DNA of 64,000 nt from Planctomycetaceae bacterium (lineage in GTDB: Bacteria > Planctomycetota > Planctomycetia > Planctomycetales > Planctomycetaceae): assembly GCA_019636285.1 (NCBI GenBank), contig JAHBXV010000010.1, positions 1-64,000 on the forward strand, read 5' to 3'. The position numbers and the translations under genes were made by a program. Of the stretch, positions 53,897-63,859 are shown one piece after another (the stretch's first letter is position 1; every line of letters starts with the position of its first letter). The notes beneath the pieces are model-generated. The model ran no database searches. It saw only the letters and a list, made by a program, of their open reading frames with translations, and was not told the origin of the DNA.

Positions 53897-54252
53897 GTAC
53901 TGCCGGTCATGACTCCTCAGCCTGGGAACGAAAGTATGTACGATGCCGCCGATGCCGGAGGCATCGAAGATGGTAGCCGTGGGTCGCACAGCGCACCCAC
54001 GGTTAAATGAGCGTTTTTCGAGCCCTCGACCCTCAGCGGGGGTCGCAGAAAACGCTCGAATGTCTGCGACCCCCGCTGGGGGTCGGAAGAAAGATTTGAA
54101 GGGTGATTCCGTTCCGTGGGTGCGCTGCGCGACCCACGGCTACCTTCTTTGACCGCTTCGCGGTCAGGAGCTTCCCGGAGGAGGCGGAGCCTCGGGGAGA
54201 GATGTTCCCAAGCGGGAGTCTGGGAACAAGAAGAGCCTCGGGGGAGTTTGCT
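53897..54252. other. Intergenic region packed with palindromes
   Basis: At least six different inverted repeats follow one another between 53950 and 54165 and two more near 54180-54230. There is no gene. See the repeat entry for this block. Confidence 0.7.
53950..54165. repeat. Cluster of dispersed palindromic repeats
   Basis: In order: GATGCC-GGA-GGCATC; CCGTGGGTCG with CGCACCCACGG; GAGCGTTTT (54009) with AAAACGCTC (54049), enclosing CGACCCTCAGCGGGGGTCG; GCGACCCCCGCTGGGGGTCG; CCGTGGGTGCGC with GCGCGACCCACGG (54115-54139); and GACCGCTTCGCGGTC. The GTGGGTGCGC unit with CGGCTACCTTCT matches 11991-12023 exactly. Confidence 0.75.
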
Positions 54253-55353
54253 TCAGCGAATTGTCAACGGATCGGCTTCCTTATGGCTCGCCCAGATCGT
54301 TAATTCTGGCAGGCGTTCCTTGAGCAGTTCGGCCAGGCGTTCGAGGCCGAGGCGTTCGGTGGCGTAGTGGCCGGGGAGGAGGAGGCCGAGGTTGGAGTCG
54401 CGGGCTTCCAGGCAGGCGTGGAAGCGGGCTTCGCCGGTTAAGAGGGCCTGGCAGCCGGCTTTGCGGGCGTCGCGCTGGAACTCGGCCGCCGCGCCGCAGG
54501 CGATGGCCAGTCGCTTGATGACGAGGTCTGCGGCTCCCACCGTGGCGACGCTTTCGACGCGGAGGAGCGGCTTGAGGCGATTGGCGAGTTCGACAAGCGT
54601 CATGGGCTGTGCGAGCGTGCCGTAGCGGCCGCTTCCTTCGTGGGACTGGATGACCTGTTCCAGCGGGTAAACGTCGATGGCGGGCTCTTCGTAAGGGTGT
54701 GCCTTGCGAATGGCGCTGAGGACATCGGCGAGGCAATGAGATTCACAGAGGAATTCCACGCGGTCTTCTTCGACACGCTCGAACTGGCCGGGTTCGCCGA
54801 TTGTCGGGTTCGATTTTTCGCTTCCCTGAAACGTGCCGGTTCCGGGATGATAGTAGCTGCAGCGGTGGTACTCACCGATTCCGCCCGCACCGGCTTGCCA
54901 GGCCGCTTCCTGGACGGCCTCGAGTGAGTCGTGCGGCACAAAGACTGCCACCTTACGAGCCGTCATTCCGGTGCGGCGTAAGGGCTGGATGTCCTCGAGT
55001 TCGAGCAGTTCGGCGAGTTGCTGATTGATGCCGCCGACCGCGTTGTCCCAGGCGGTGTGCGGACTATGAACTGAGACGCCAGCAGCGGCGAGTTGTAACA
55101 GCATGCGGCCTTCGATGGTGCTGCCGACGATGCGCTGCGTGGGCTTAAAGAGAATCGGGTGGTGGGAGACGATCAGGTCGACCTTTTCGGCGATCGCCTC
55201 GGCCCCGACGTTGGGAGTGAGTGTGAGGCAGGTCATCACGCGCTCGCACTTCGCGGCGGCGTCGCCCCACAGCAGTCCCACGTTGTCCCAGGACTCGGCT
55301 AATCGCGGGGGAGCCAGTTGATCGAGAATGCGCAGGACATCCGTGACTTGCAT
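54253..55353 (-). CDS. Nif3-like dinuclear metal centre protein (YqfO type)
   Basis: This 366-residue protein has the NIF3 ends with a central insertion domain. Metal ligands are visible in LIVSHHPILF (two His), TAWDN (Asp) and LLLPGHYATERLGLE (His and Glu). The insertion between about 130 and 235 is the PII/CutA-like YqfO domain with HPYEEPAIDVYPL. The family forms hexameric toroids; a GTP cyclohydrolase I type 2 role has been proposed for some members but is not settled. The start ATG at 55353 reads MQVTDVLRILDQLAPPRLAESWDNVGLL, typical for the family. Confidence 0.93.
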   Translation of the reverse strand: MQVTDVLRILDQLAPPRLAESWDNVGLLWGDAAAKCERVMTCLTLTPNVGAEAIAEKVDLIVSHHPILFKPTQRIVGSTIEGRMLLQLAAAGVSVHSPHTAWDNAVGGINQQLAELLELEDIQPLRRTGMTARKVAVFVPHDSLEAVQEAAWQAGAGGIGEYHRCSYYHPGTGTFQGSEKSNPTIGEPGQFERVEEDRVEFLCESHCLADVLSAIRKAHPYEEPAIDVYPLEQVIQSHEGSGRYGTLAQPMTLVELANRLKPLLRVESVATVGAADLVIKRLAIACGAAAEFQRDARKAGCQALLTGEARFHACLEARDSNLGLLLPGHYATERLGLERLAELLKERLPELTIWASHKEADPLTIR

Positions 55354-55491
55354 GGGTGGGGTTCCGGAATGGCTAGTGCTCTGACGGTTTTATTTTAATG
55401 GCCCGGTCGGTGAGTTGTTATTTGTGCAATCCACTTAATCGGGGATATTCACGACAGTGAGGGGTGTTTGCCGAAAATCACTTTCTCGAAG

Positions 55492-55553
55492 AGTAACCCG
55501 ACGCGCCGGCGAGGGAGAGAATAGAACGCCCCTCGCTGACGCTTCGGGTTACT
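55492..55553. repeat. AGTAACCCGAA palindromic repeat, copy 5
   Basis: AGTAACCCGACGCGCCGGCG with AGGG faces CCCTCGCTGACGCTTCGGGT with TACT. The left arm carries several changes relative to the other copies. Confidence 0.8.
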
Positions 55554-55570
55554 AAAATATACAGATTTAG

Positions 55571-55599
55571 ACGCACTGGCGGAGCCAGTGGCACACGAA
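55571..55599. repeat. GCACTGGC-GGA-GCCAGTGGC palindrome
   Basis: GACGCACTGGCGGAGCCAGT with GGCACACGAA is identical to the second unit of the repeat pair upstream of argG (26480-26507). Confidence 0.8.
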
Positions 55600-55663
55600 T
55601 GAGGCAGACGAATGAGGAACACGAATAGGAAGCCGTGGAAATCCATTAGCCGATGGCCAAGAA

Positions 55664-56842
55664 TCAGTTGACGGCCACTTCGAGCGCGGCGGCGAAATCG
55701 CGTTCGAGGTCGGCGGGGTCTTCGAGGCCGATTGAGACTCGGACCAGGCCCTCGCCGATTCCGTAGCTGGCCCGTTCGTCGGCGGTCATGAACTTGTGCG
55801 AGGTTCCGGCGGGATAAGAGAGCGTTGTGCGGGCATCGGCGAGCGTGGGTGAAAAGGGGACCGCTTCCGAGATCGCCCGGAAGAAGCGATCGACGGCTGG
55901 TCGGCCTCCCGCCAGGTCAAAGGCCAGCATGCCGCCGCTGCCGCGTGGGAGCATTCGCTGGGCCAATTCGTGTGTCGGATGATCGGGCAGACTCGGGTGG
56001 TAGACCCGTTCGACGCCCGGCTGCGTGGAGAGCCACTTGGCGAAGCGGTTCGCGGTCGCGGTGACGCGTTCCATTCGCAGGGCGAGCGTTCGCAGACCGC
56101 GCGAGGCGAGCCAGCACTCGAAAGGGTTGGCGTTGACGCCCAGCAGGCTCGAGAGGCCGCGAATCTTGCGGATCCAGGTCGATGGCCCGGCGACCGAGCC
56201 GAGCATGACGTCTCCATGGCCATTTAGGGCCTTCGACCCGCTGTGCCAGACGAGCGTGGCCCCGAGTTCGAGGGGTTTCTGCAGAATGGGAGTGGCGAAT
56301 GTGGCGTCGACCAGGAGCGGGATGTCGCCGATGGCCTGGCGGATGGCCGGGAGGTCGGCCACTTCAAGCAGCGGGTTGGTGAGTGACTCGACGAGGCACA
56401 GCTTCGTACGTGGCGTGACCAGGCCGGCAAGTTCTCCGGGCCGAGCGGGATCGAAGAACGTGACGTCGACCTGATATTGCTTGGCGAACAATTTGAGGAG
56501 TTGGCCGCTGCGCCCGTAGAGAACCTGGCCGGCGAGGATGTGGTCGCCCGCGCTGGCGGCGGCGACCAGAGTAGCGGTCAACGCACCCATCCCCGACGCA
56601 AAGACGGCGGCGGCTTCGGCCCCTTCAAGGGCGGCCAAGTCGGCCGACAGAGCGGTATGGTTCGGGTTGCCGTCGCGGGTGTACAGGTATCCGGACGTGG
56701 TCCCGGCGACGACGGCGTCCAATTGGCTCAAGTCGTCGATATCGAAAGCCGTCGTGAGGTATAGCGGAGGAGCGCTGGGAGGCGTTTCAAAGTCGGGAGC
56801 GCGACCTCCCCTGGCCAGTCGGGTGGCATCGTGGTCGTTCAT
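55664..56842 (-). CDS. Trans-sulfuration PLP enzyme (cystathionine gamma-synthase/lyase or methionine gamma-lyase family)
   Basis: This 392-residue protein belongs to the Cys/Met metabolism fold-type I PLP family. The signatures are YLYTRDGNPNHTALSADLAALEGAEAAAVFASGMGA, the PLP Lys204 in HSGSKALNGHGD, and SLLGVNANPFECWLASRGLRTLALRMER. The C-terminus GLVRVSIGLEDPADLERDF is intact. Members act in homocysteine synthesis or breakdown, and the sequence alone does not separate synthase from lyase. It could supply or remove homocysteine, the substrate of MetH. No other sulfur genes are adjacent. It starts with ATG at 56842. Confidence 0.92.
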   Translation of the reverse strand: MNDHDATRLARGGRAPDFETPPSAPPLYLTTAFDIDDLSQLDAVVAGTTSGYLYTRDGNPNHTALSADLAALEGAEAAAVFASGMGALTATLVAAASAGDHILAGQVLYGRSGQLLKLFAKQYQVDVTFFDPARPGELAGLVTPRTKLCLVESLTNPLLEVADLPAIRQAIGDIPLLVDATFATPILQKPLELGATLVWHSGSKALNGHGDVMLGSVAGPSTWIRKIRGLSSLLGVNANPFECWLASRGLRTLALRMERVTATANRFAKWLSTQPGVERVYHPSLPDHPTHELAQRMLPRGSGGMLAFDLAGGRPAVDRFFRAISEAVPFSPTLADARTTLSYPAGTSHKFMTADERASYGIGEGLVRVSIGLEDPADLERDFAAALEVAVN

Positions 56843-57071
56843 GGATGGAGCCGTTCTGTCCTTCCGTCGTGAGTGATGCGGGATATGAGATGCGAAAATT
56901 TCCCGCTTCTAAAACCTGAGCATTCGTCATCGGGTAGTGTAACCGCGTCGGCCGTGGAAATCGGCCATGACAGGGCTGGCCGCTTCGCGAGGAGTTGGCT
57001 ACGCTGAAACGCCTATTCATTTCACCGCGACATTCGCCCGCGCCTGAACTCGATCGAGGAGACATGCTCCC

Positions 57072-58253
57072 ATGCGTCTAGTCCTGATGACGTTTTTGAC
57101 GGCCGTCTTCGTGAGCCTGACCGGTTCCCTGTCGGCCGAGACGATCGCCCGTTGCGGCAAGGGTTGGCTGGAAGAGATTGACGGCTACCCCGTGCTGCAC
57201 CTGAAAGGCACCCCTTGGGAAATGGGGTATCAGCATGGTGCGCTCATGAAGGAGCAGATCCGCAAGAACCTGCACAACCTGCTCGTTGCCAAAGCGGGCA
57301 GCGCGACGGTGGAAGTGGGCCCGCTGAAGGTCACGCCCCGCGTGGGCATCGAAATGATCATCAAGATTCAGGAGCCGTACGTCGACCCGCGGTATTTCGA
57401 GGAACTGGATGGCCTGGCCGCCGGGGCGGGAATCTCCGTCGCTGATGCGCGAGTCGCGAACTTCATTCCGGAATTGTTCCATTGCAGTGGCTTCGCCCTG
57501 TCAGGCACGGCGACGGAAAACGGCAGGATGCTACATGGCCGCGTGCTCGATTATGCGATCGACTGGGGTCTGCAAGAGCACATTGTGCTGATTGTCGCCG
57601 AGCCGGAAGGCCGGATTCCGTTCGTGAATGTGACGTACGCCGGCTTTACGGGCTGCGTGACGGGCATGAACGCCGAGAAAGTCTCGGTGGGTGAAATGGG
57701 GGGCGGCGGACTGGGCCACTGGGAAGGCCGACCGATGTCGCTGCTGTTGCGCGACGTGCTGGAGACCTCGGACTCGCTCGACAAGGCGATCAGCGTGTTC
57801 CGCGATGGTCCTCGCACCTGCCAGTATTTCTATGTGGTCGCCGACGGCGAAACGAACAAGGCGGTCGGCATGGAAGCGTCGTGGGATGTGTTCACGCTGA
57901 TCCAGCCGAACCAGGCGCACGATCTGCTGCCGCGCCCGGTGCCCGATTGCGTGCTGTTGTCGGCTGGGGACCGGTACCAGGAACTGGTCAACCGGGCCGT
58001 TGCCAACCACGGCAAGTTCACGCCGGAACTGGCGCTGCGGCTGATGGATCGGCCGGTGGCGATGAAATCGAACCTGCACAACGCGCTGTTCGAGCCGGAA
58101 ACGGGCCGACTGTGGATCGCCAATGCGTCCGCCGACAAGAAGCCGGCGGCCGAGCAGCCGTACCATGCGTTTTCACTGCCGGAGTTGTTGGCCAAGAAGC
58201 CGACAAGCGATAGCCCGGAACTGCCGATGGCGACACGCACGGCCGCGAAGTAG
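57072..58253 (+). CDS. Exported C45-type autoproteolytic acyltransferase/hydrolase (phospholipase B-like)
   Basis: The ATG at 57072 is preceded by GAGGAG. The signal peptide is MRLVLMTFLTAVFVSLTGSL through SAE. The protein of 393 residues shows GTPWEMGYQHGALMKEQIRKNL and ELFHCSGFALSGTATENGRMLHGRVLDYAID, in which Cys138 is the expected Ntn nucleophile exposed by autoproteolysis, and the VTYAGFTGCVTGMNAEKVSVGEMG strand. C45 enzymes hydrolyse or transfer amide bonds (acyl-CoA:6-APA acyltransferase-like, ceramidase-like). Export suggests it acts on peptide or lipid amides in the periplasm. The acidic C-terminal tail is variable. Confidence 0.88.
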   Translation: MRLVLMTFLTAVFVSLTGSLSAETIARCGKGWLEEIDGYPVLHLKGTPWEMGYQHGALMKEQIRKNLHNLLVAKAGSATVEVGPLKVTPRVGIEMIIKIQEPYVDPRYFEELDGLAAGAGISVADARVANFIPELFHCSGFALSGTATENGRMLHGRVLDYAIDWGLQEHIVLIVAEPEGRIPFVNVTYAGFTGCVTGMNAEKVSVGEMGGGGLGHWEGRPMSLLLRDVLETSDSLDKAISVFRDGPRTCQYFYVVADGETNKAVGMEASWDVFTLIQPNQAHDLLPRPVPDCVLLSAGDRYQELVNRAVANHGKFTPELALRLMDRPVAMKSNLHNALFEPETGRLWIANASADKKPAAEQPYHAFSLPELLAKKPTSDSPELPMATRTAAK

Positions 58254-58627
58254 TGCTCGCGACCGTACACTGAAATTATTTCCAAGATGCCCGGAGCGGA
58301 GGGCAAAAAGCCAAAAGCGGACAGCCAGGCCTGCCTCTTCCAGAAAATTTCTGGCTTTTCGTTCCCCGCTTTTTTGCTTTCCGCTTCCGAGTCACCGCTT
58401 TTGAAAACAACTTCCAAGGTTCGCTGGTAGCGGTTACAGCGGTTCTCCGTGGGGCAGATTGTGGCACGAATGCCACGTCTCGAACCGGTCGGAACAACTC
58501 GACCGGTTTGAGAAGTTTATAGCGATCATTCGCGTATCGCGGTTTGACGCCCGCAAAAGCGCACATAGGTTCCCAGATGACAGACTCCGGAAGTTCCGGA
58601 AGTCGCCCGTTCATCGAGGAGCCGGCC
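58254..58627. other. Intergenic region before the TadG-like gene
   Basis: It contains a low-complexity imperfect inverted stretch (AAAAGCC and AGCGGACAG facing CTGGCTTTTCG, then CCGCTTTTTTGCTTTCCGCT). A related AGCGGAAAGCAAAAAGCGGA lies at 35793-35812. No gene is supported. Confidence 0.55.
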
Positions 58628-60532
58628 ATGGTGCCAAGTTCGCCGTCCCAAGAGTCGTCAACGCGTCGCGGAGCCGTGCTTGTTCTGGCCGCGGGATGCC
58701 TGGTTCTTGTCTTCGCAATGGTGGCGTTCTCGATCGATGCCGCCTACATCTCGATGGTGGCGACCGAGTTGCAAGGCGCGGCGGATGCCAGTGCCTTGGC
58801 GGGCATCGCGCGGATGGCGAACGGTGAAGCGGCGGTGATTTCGGAGATTCAGGCGACGGCGCTGGCAAACGAGGTGGCTAACAAGCCAGCCGTCATCAAG
58901 ACGAGCGATATCGAGTTCGGGCGATTTGAAACGGCGAACAAGACGTTCACGCCCGGGAATGCCAACGCCAACTCGATTCGAGTGACGGCGCGGGCCACGA
59001 ATGAGGGCCTCTTCTTCGCGCCGGTCATCGGTCGCAAGACCTTTACCTTGCAGCGTTCGGCGGTGGCGATGCTGAACCCGCGGGATATCTGCTTCGTCGT
59101 CGACCTTTCGGGGTCGATGAACGACGACACCGATCCCTGCTGGGCGACGGGACTGATTGAAAGCGAACTGGCTCCGCAGGGCTACTCGGGCGTCGCCAAC
59201 GGGATGATGCAGGATGTCTTCACGGATTTCGGGTATGGCACTTATCCCGGCACGACTCAGTATATCGGTTCGCCGCTGAGCATTACGGCGAACAACTATG
59301 CGTACGCTGAAATGACCAAGGACAACGGCAAGCTGACGGCTACTTCGATCGCGACAACCTACCGCATCAGCAATAGCGATACGGAAGCGACTCGCAAGAC
59401 CAAAGCGTACAAATGGATCATCGACAAGCAGATCGCGGTCGTGATGCCGGCCGCCAAGCCGGTGCCGAATTCGTCGAACACGACCAGCTTTAACTACTGG
59501 TCGGCCTACCTCGACTACATCATCGAAAGTCGCAGCGTGAGCGGAAGCGGGTCGGGGATGCCGCGACGCGGATCAACGTCGTCGGTCACGGTTCCCCCCA
59601 GCCAGGACAGCGACCGCATTGATGGATTCAACAATCCCAACGGGGCGTCGTTCCCGTCGGCCTCGGTGAGCATCCCGAGAGCGTGGCGTAACAAGATTGG
59701 ATACATCACTTACGTGCAGTTCATGATGGACTGGGGCCGCGATCGTTCGCCGGACGCGGACAACTCCAATAACGCCTTTCCCAACATTGGCACCAAGACG
59801 CCGCTGTCGACGCTGAGTCCGCACTGCCCGTGGCATACCGAGTCGACGGCCGGCGGCGACTTTGATTTTCCTCCCCGGGAACAGCCCACGCACGCCGTGC
59901 GACGATCGCTGATCGCAGCCCTGCAGACGATCAAGGAGAAAAACCAGGGGCTGGCCGCGGGGACGGGCGACTGGGTGAGTATTGTCTCGTTCGATGCGAT
60001 CAGCAGCGCGCACGCGCCAACCGTGCGCTACACGCTCGCGGCCGACTACGACGCGGCGATGCAGGCATGTACTTCGTTGCAGGCCGTGGGGGACATCAAT
60101 TCGAGCACGGCCACCGAGAACGGCCTGATTCTCGGACAACAGCACGTGGCTGCAAATGGGCGGAGTTTCGCCGACAAGGTTCTGGTTCTGCTGACGGACG
60201 GCATGCCCAACATCTATCAATCGTCGAACACGGCGATCAATTCGTACATCACGCAAAATCCGAGTAGCGAGTACTATTCCTCGGGAAACAATGCCTACAA
60301 CGCGGCGATCATGCAGGCTTCGAAGATCAAGAGCAATCGCGACAAGATGTTCGCCGTCGGGATGGGGCTGGGCAGCGACATGGGATTCATGGACCGATTG
60401 TCCCGTACTGCGGGGACTGCCGTGAATGGTCAAAGCCCGCGCGGAGCTGGCAACCCGGCCGACTATGAGGAGCGGTTGACTGAGATCTTTAACCAGATCA
60501 TCAATACTCGCGGCGGCAAACTGGTGCGGTGA
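58628..60532 (+). CDS. TadG-like protein with von Willebrand factor A domain
   Basis: The start is the ATG at 58628, directly after GAGGAG; in-frame ATGs at 58544 and 58577 lack such a site. The product is 634 residues. The N-terminal RRGAVLVLAAGCLVLVFAMVAFSIDAAYISMVATELQGAADASALAG is the TadE/TadG (Flp pilus assembly) membrane segment. The VWA domain has a MIDAS motif DLSGSMN at Asp159, interrupted by a long Ser/Thr/Asn-rich insert, then STATENG and LLTDGMPN. VWA domains bind metal-dependent protein ligands. No other tad genes are adjacent. Its role is probably in surface adhesion or pilus-related assembly. Confidence 0.88.
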   Translation: MVPSSPSQESSTRRGAVLVLAAGCLVLVFAMVAFSIDAAYISMVATELQGAADASALAGIARMANGEAAVISEIQATALANEVANKPAVIKTSDIEFGRFETANKTFTPGNANANSIRVTARATNEGLFFAPVIGRKTFTLQRSAVAMLNPRDICFVVDLSGSMNDDTDPCWATGLIESELAPQGYSGVANGMMQDVFTDFGYGTYPGTTQYIGSPLSITANNYAYAEMTKDNGKLTATSIATTYRISNSDTEATRKTKAYKWIIDKQIAVVMPAAKPVPNSSNTTSFNYWSAYLDYIIESRSVSGSGSGMPRRGSTSSVTVPPSQDSDRIDGFNNPNGASFPSASVSIPRAWRNKIGYITYVQFMMDWGRDRSPDADNSNNAFPNIGTKTPLSTLSPHCPWHTESTAGGDFDFPPREQPTHAVRRSLIAALQTIKEKNQGLAAGTGDWVSIVSFDAISSAHAPTVRYTLAADYDAAMQACTSLQAVGDINSSTATENGLILGQQHVAANGRSFADKVLVLLTDGMPNIYQSSNTAINSYITQNPSSEYYSSGNNAYNAAIMQASKIKSNRDKMFAVGMGLGSDMGFMDRLSRTAGTAVNGQSPRGAGNPADYEERLTEIFNQIINTRGGKLVR

Positions 60533-60545
60533 TTTTAGGAGAATT

Positions 60546-61700
60546 TCATCCCGCGTCGAGCAACGACTTCACGATCATTGTCGCATAAGCTCCGCGCGGC
60601 AATGTGAAATCGAGAATGGTGCTGGCAGTCCCGGCGGGGCTGACGTTCAGATCGCGCGGGACGATCGCAGCCGCGCGGTCGCCCTTGGAGAAGAAGCTGT
60701 CGCGCGGGTACTTCACGCGCAGCTCTCGAAGTGCCAGGCCATGGCGCGATACGACGCGCTCGCATAAGTCGAGGAGTGGACCGGGTTCGAGATGGAGACG
60801 GGCCGAGGGGAGCGGCAATGTGAGTTCTGTCAACTCCCGACTGGACGCGGGGGAGATCTCTGCCCACGTCAGTAATGATTGATGCCCCACCGTCAGCGGC
60901 TTCAGGCACTCCCCCGGCAATTGTTCGCGCAGCCACTCGGCTAGAATGTCATTCCAGATCGCGCTCTGGAAAGCCGCGAGATACAGGCTTCGCAGATCGG
61001 CGGGCAGAAACGTGATCGCCCGGCGAAAATCTGTTGGGTGTTCCGCGAGATGACGGAAGAGGCCCCGACCGGGCGAATCGGTGAGTTTTCTCGCAAGCAA
61101 CTCCCAGTCGCCCCAGTGCTGTTGCAGCAGGTCTTTTTCGTCGCGGACTCGCGGTCGGTCGTGGACATTGCGATCCGCGATCGCAAGCCAGACGGCTCGC
61201 TCATAGTCCCCCAGGCACCAGGGCTTCGCGATGAACTCGCCGGATTCACCCAGTGAGCCAAAACGCTGGTCATCGAAGTAATTCGGCACACCGAACTGGC
61301 GAACTCGCGCAGCCGTGGCTGTCATGCCTGAGGCGCTGTCGTCAGCCATGTCGCGGAGGACGATCCGAAAGCGGTTCGCGGTGATGTCGGTCGATTCAAA
61401 CGGACGATTTGCCTGGCTTTGATAGGTGAGCGAGAAGCTTTCCTGCTGCAAGTCGCGCCGAGGGCCGCGTTGAATGGTCAGCCACTGGTGCGTGACCGCG
61501 TGGCGGTCTTTTAAGCCGCCAAAGCTGATGGCGTGGCGGGGGAATTTCCAGCGGCGGGCGATGGCCTGCACGGCTTCGAGAGTTCCCATGCCGCGCTTGG
61601 TCAGTCGATAGAGAGCGAAGGGGCCGCTTGCCGGCGCGAACTCGGTCAGTTCCTCGACTTCGAAGTCTTCGGGACGGGATTTGACTTTATTCGTCGACAT
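60546..61700 (-). CDS. truD: tRNA pseudouridine(13) synthase TruD
   Basis: TruD makes pseudouridine at position 13 of tRNA-Glu. The start is placed at the ATG at 61700 (MSTNKVKSRPEDFEVEELTEF); a GTG at 61709 is in frame. The catalytic motif is ISFGGLKDRHAVTHQWLTI with the nucleophile Asp, and the TRUD insertion domain is marked by GVPNYFDDQRFG. The length of 384 residues is normal. The C-terminus LDFTLPRGAYATMIVKSL is typical. It ends convergently with the TadG-like gene 13 bases away. Confidence 0.95.
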   Translation of the reverse strand: MSTNKVKSRPEDFEVEELTEFAPASGPFALYRLTKRGMGTLEAVQAIARRWKFPRHAISFGGLKDRHAVTHQWLTIQRGPRRDLQQESFSLTYQSQANRPFESTDITANRFRIVLRDMADDSASGMTATAARVRQFGVPNYFDDQRFGSLGESGEFIAKPWCLGDYERAVWLAIADRNVHDRPRVRDEKDLLQQHWGDWELLARKLTDSPGRGLFRHLAEHPTDFRRAITFLPADLRSLYLAAFQSAIWNDILAEWLREQLPGECLKPLTVGHQSLLTWAEISPASSRELTELTLPLPSARLHLEPGPLLDLCERVVSRHGLALRELRVKYPRDSFFSKGDRAAAIVPRDLNVSPAGTASTILDFTLPRGAYATMIVKSLLDAG

Positions 61701-61829
61701 ACGGGGCACACGCGGGATGAAAAGACTCGGAACGAGGGCAACTTCCGGCCGGGCAGCATGCAGAGACGGCGGCGCCGGGTCAATCTGGTAGAGTAACCGG
61801 CGAGCAGTCCTTCGTCGGAGTCAGGCCCC

Positions 61830-62654
61830 ATGAATGATGAACGCCGTCAATCCGTCAGTTATCTCCTCTTTGACATCGAGGCGATCGCCGATGCCGACCT
61901 TGTGAACCGCATCCGCTATCCCACGGCTGGTCTATCTCCCGACGAGGCACTGGCGCGATACCGCGCTGAGCTGATGGAACAGAACGGCAAGGACATTCTT
62001 CCCGTCACGTTCATGCTGCCAATCTCGGTGGCGGTCGCCAAGGTGACGAGCGACTGCCGTCTGCTGGAGGTGGCCGTCCTGGATGCGCCGAAGTTTCGAC
62101 CGCACGTCATCACGCGGCATTTCTGGCAGGGCTGGAATGCCTACAATCGCCCGACGCTGGTGACATTCAACGGCCGGGGGTACGACCTTCCCGTGCTGGA
62201 ACTGGCGGCCTTTCGATATGGATATTCGGTTCCGGCCTGGTTCAACCTTGATGCCCGTTCGTTCGAGCAGTCTCGCAATCGCTACAACACGCTGGCCCAC
62301 CTGGATCTGTATGACATTCTCTCGAACTTCGGCGGCACCAAACTTCCCGGCGGGTTGAATCTGCTGGCCAACTTGATCGGCAAGCCCGGCAAGACGGGTG
62401 TTGATGGTTCTCAGGTGCAGGACATGTACCTGCGGGGCGAACTCGGCCCGATCAACGACTATTGCCGCTGCGATGTGCTCGACACGTATTTCGTTTTTCT
62501 AAGAACACGCGTGCTTCAGGGAAAACTGACGCTCGAAGATGAACATGAGCGAGTTTCGGAAGCGAAAGTGTGGCTGGAGCGCGAATCGGCATCGATTCCC
62601 GCCTACGCGGAGTATCTCTCACACTGGGGCGACTGGCAGCCCCCGGCGGATTGA
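61830..62654 (+). CDS. Predicted 3'-5' exonuclease (PolB-like DEDD family)
   Basis: This 274-residue protein has the three exonuclease motifs: Exo[12 protein letters not shown] (Asp, Glu), Exo[22 protein letters not shown] (Asn-x3-Asp), and Exo[23 protein letters not shown] (Tyr-x3-Asp). It matches the stand-alone exonuclease family related to the proofreading domain of DNA polymerase B. GGAG precedes the ATG. The gene is flanked by truD (divergent) and the ruvA 3' end. It could act in DNA repair, consistent with the ruv genes next door, though this is only proximity. Confidence 0.9.
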   Translation: MNDERRQSVSYLLFDIEAIADADLVNRIRYPTAGLSPDEALARYRAELMEQNGKDILPVTFMLPISVAVAKVTSDCRLLEVAVLDAPKFRPHVITRHFWQGWNAYNRPTLVTFNGRGYDLPVLELAAFRYGYSVPAWFNLDARSFEQSRNRYNTLAHLDLYDILSNFGGTKLPGGLNLLANLIGKPGKTGVDGSQVQDMYLRGELGPINDYCRCDVLDTYFVFLRTRVLQGKLTLEDEHERVSEAKVWLERESASIPAYAEYLSHWGDWQPPAD

Positions 62655-62714
62655 CAGGCTCCTTTTTCTTCTCTCTCCGCGTCTCCCCCTCGCCGATTCT
62701 CCCCCTCTACGAAC

Positions 62715-63341
62715 CTAACCGCGTCCTTCTTCATAGATTGCGAAGATAATCTGATCGACGCTCTTGAATTTCTTTTTGCCATCCTGCGTGACGGCGTCGA
62801 GCCGCGTGCGGGCGGTCGGAGCATCGTAGCCCAGCGAAATTAGGGCTTCGAAGGCATCGGAGAGGATCGAGCGATCTTCGGCCGGCTGATCCGGGAACTC
62901 CTTGGCGATGAGGAGCGCGAACTTCACCATCTTGCGGCGAAGCTTCGCGACAATGCGCTCGGCCATTGCCGGACCGATGCCGGGCAGCAGACTCAGTTCC
63001 TTGACGTTCTGCTCCTCGATGGCTTCGGCGATCTCGCGGACCGGGCGGACCATGGCCCGCAGCGTCTTCTTAACGCCCATGCCGTCCACCGAGCAGACCT
63101 GATCGAAGAACTCGACTTCGACCTCGGAGAGGAAGCCGATCATTCGCGGCGTGAGGCGGCTGCCTTGGGGGTTTCCTTCCAGGTACTCGATGGTTCGCAA
63201 GGAGACGGTCTTGCCGACCTCTCCCTGAATCTGCCGACGGACGAATTCGGGGACGAAGACCTCGTACTCGAACGGTCCGGCTTCGATCCGGGCTGATTCT
63301 TCCGAGAGACGATTGAGCACGCCGTTGATGCGCGTAATCAC
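62715..63341 (-). CDS. ruvA: Holliday junction DNA helicase subunit RuvA
   Basis: The start is a GTG at 63341 whose GTGA overlaps the ruvC stop codon, with GGAG about 7 bases upstream, giving 208 residues. The OB-fold N-terminus [21 protein letters not shown], the helix-hairpin-helix [24 protein letters not shown], and the C-terminal RuvB-binding domain ([21 protein letters not shown]) are present. RuvA binds the four-way junction and loads RuvB. The ruvB gene is not in the window. Confidence 0.93.
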   Translation of the reverse strand: MITRINGVLNRLSEESARIEAGPFEYEVFVPEFVRRQIQGEVGKTVSLRTIEYLEGNPQGSRLTPRMIGFLSEVEVEFFDQVCSVDGMGVKKTLRAMVRPVREIAEAIEEQNVKELSLLPGIGPAMAERIVAKLRRKMVKFALLIAKEFPDQPAEDRSILSDAFEALISLGYDAPTARTRLDAVTQDGKKKFKSVDQIIFAIYEEGRG

Positions 63342-63859
63342 AGTGCAGGAACTCCGTCTTTCCCCCAGGCGGCGAGCCCGGCGGTGTGGTAATGGCACAA
63401 GGCAATGGCGAAGGCGTCGGCGACGTCGTTTGGTTCCAGAATGCGGTCCAGCCGCAGTTCGCGCTGAATTGCCAATTGGACCTGTTCCTTGGTCGCCTTG
63501 CCGCTGCCTGTCAGCAATTTCTTGATTTGTCGCGGCGTGTAATGAGCAATGGCGAGACCATGCTCGATGGCCACGTGCAAGAGGGCACCGCGGGCGTGGG
63601 CCATCAGGACTGCTGTTTTGGGATAGTCGCTGGATGAAAAGACCTGCTCGATCGCCAGCACATCCGGACGATGTTCGGCGATCACCTCCGCGAGGCCGCT
63701 GGCAATCTCATGCACGCGTTCGGCGAGCGAGAGGGACGCCGTCGAACGAATGACGCCCCCTTCCCGAATGACCGGACCACCCGGTGATCGCGCGAGGAGA
63801 CCATAGCCGGTCCGATTGAGACCGGGGTCGACGCCGAGGAGCAGCGAGGCCGTGGTCAT
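63338..63859 (-). CDS. ruvC: Crossover junction endodeoxyribonuclease RuvC
   Basis: This 173-residue RNase H-fold resolvase shows [17 protein letters not shown] (first Asp), [25 protein letters not shown] (Glu) and [18 protein letters not shown] (last acidic pair). It cuts Holliday junctions bound by RuvAB. The ATG overlaps the stop of an upstream gene (ATGA) and its own stop overlaps ruvA (GTGA), so the three are translationally coupled. All catalytic residues are present. Confidence 0.96.
   Translation of the reverse strand: MTTASLLLGVDPGLNRTGYGLLARSPGGPVIREGGVIRSTASLSLAERVHEIASGLAEVIAEHRPDVLAIEQVFSSSDYPKTAVLMAHARGALLHVAIEHGLAIAHYTPRQIKKLLTGSGKATKEQVQLAIQRELRLDRILEPNDVADAFAIALCHYHTAGLAAWGKDGVPAL

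Larger units (their letters stand above)
55354..55663. other. Repeat-bearing intergenic region
   Basis: It contains the AGTAACCC palindrome (55492-55553) and the GCACTGGC palindrome (55571-55599). I see no gene. Confidence 0.65.
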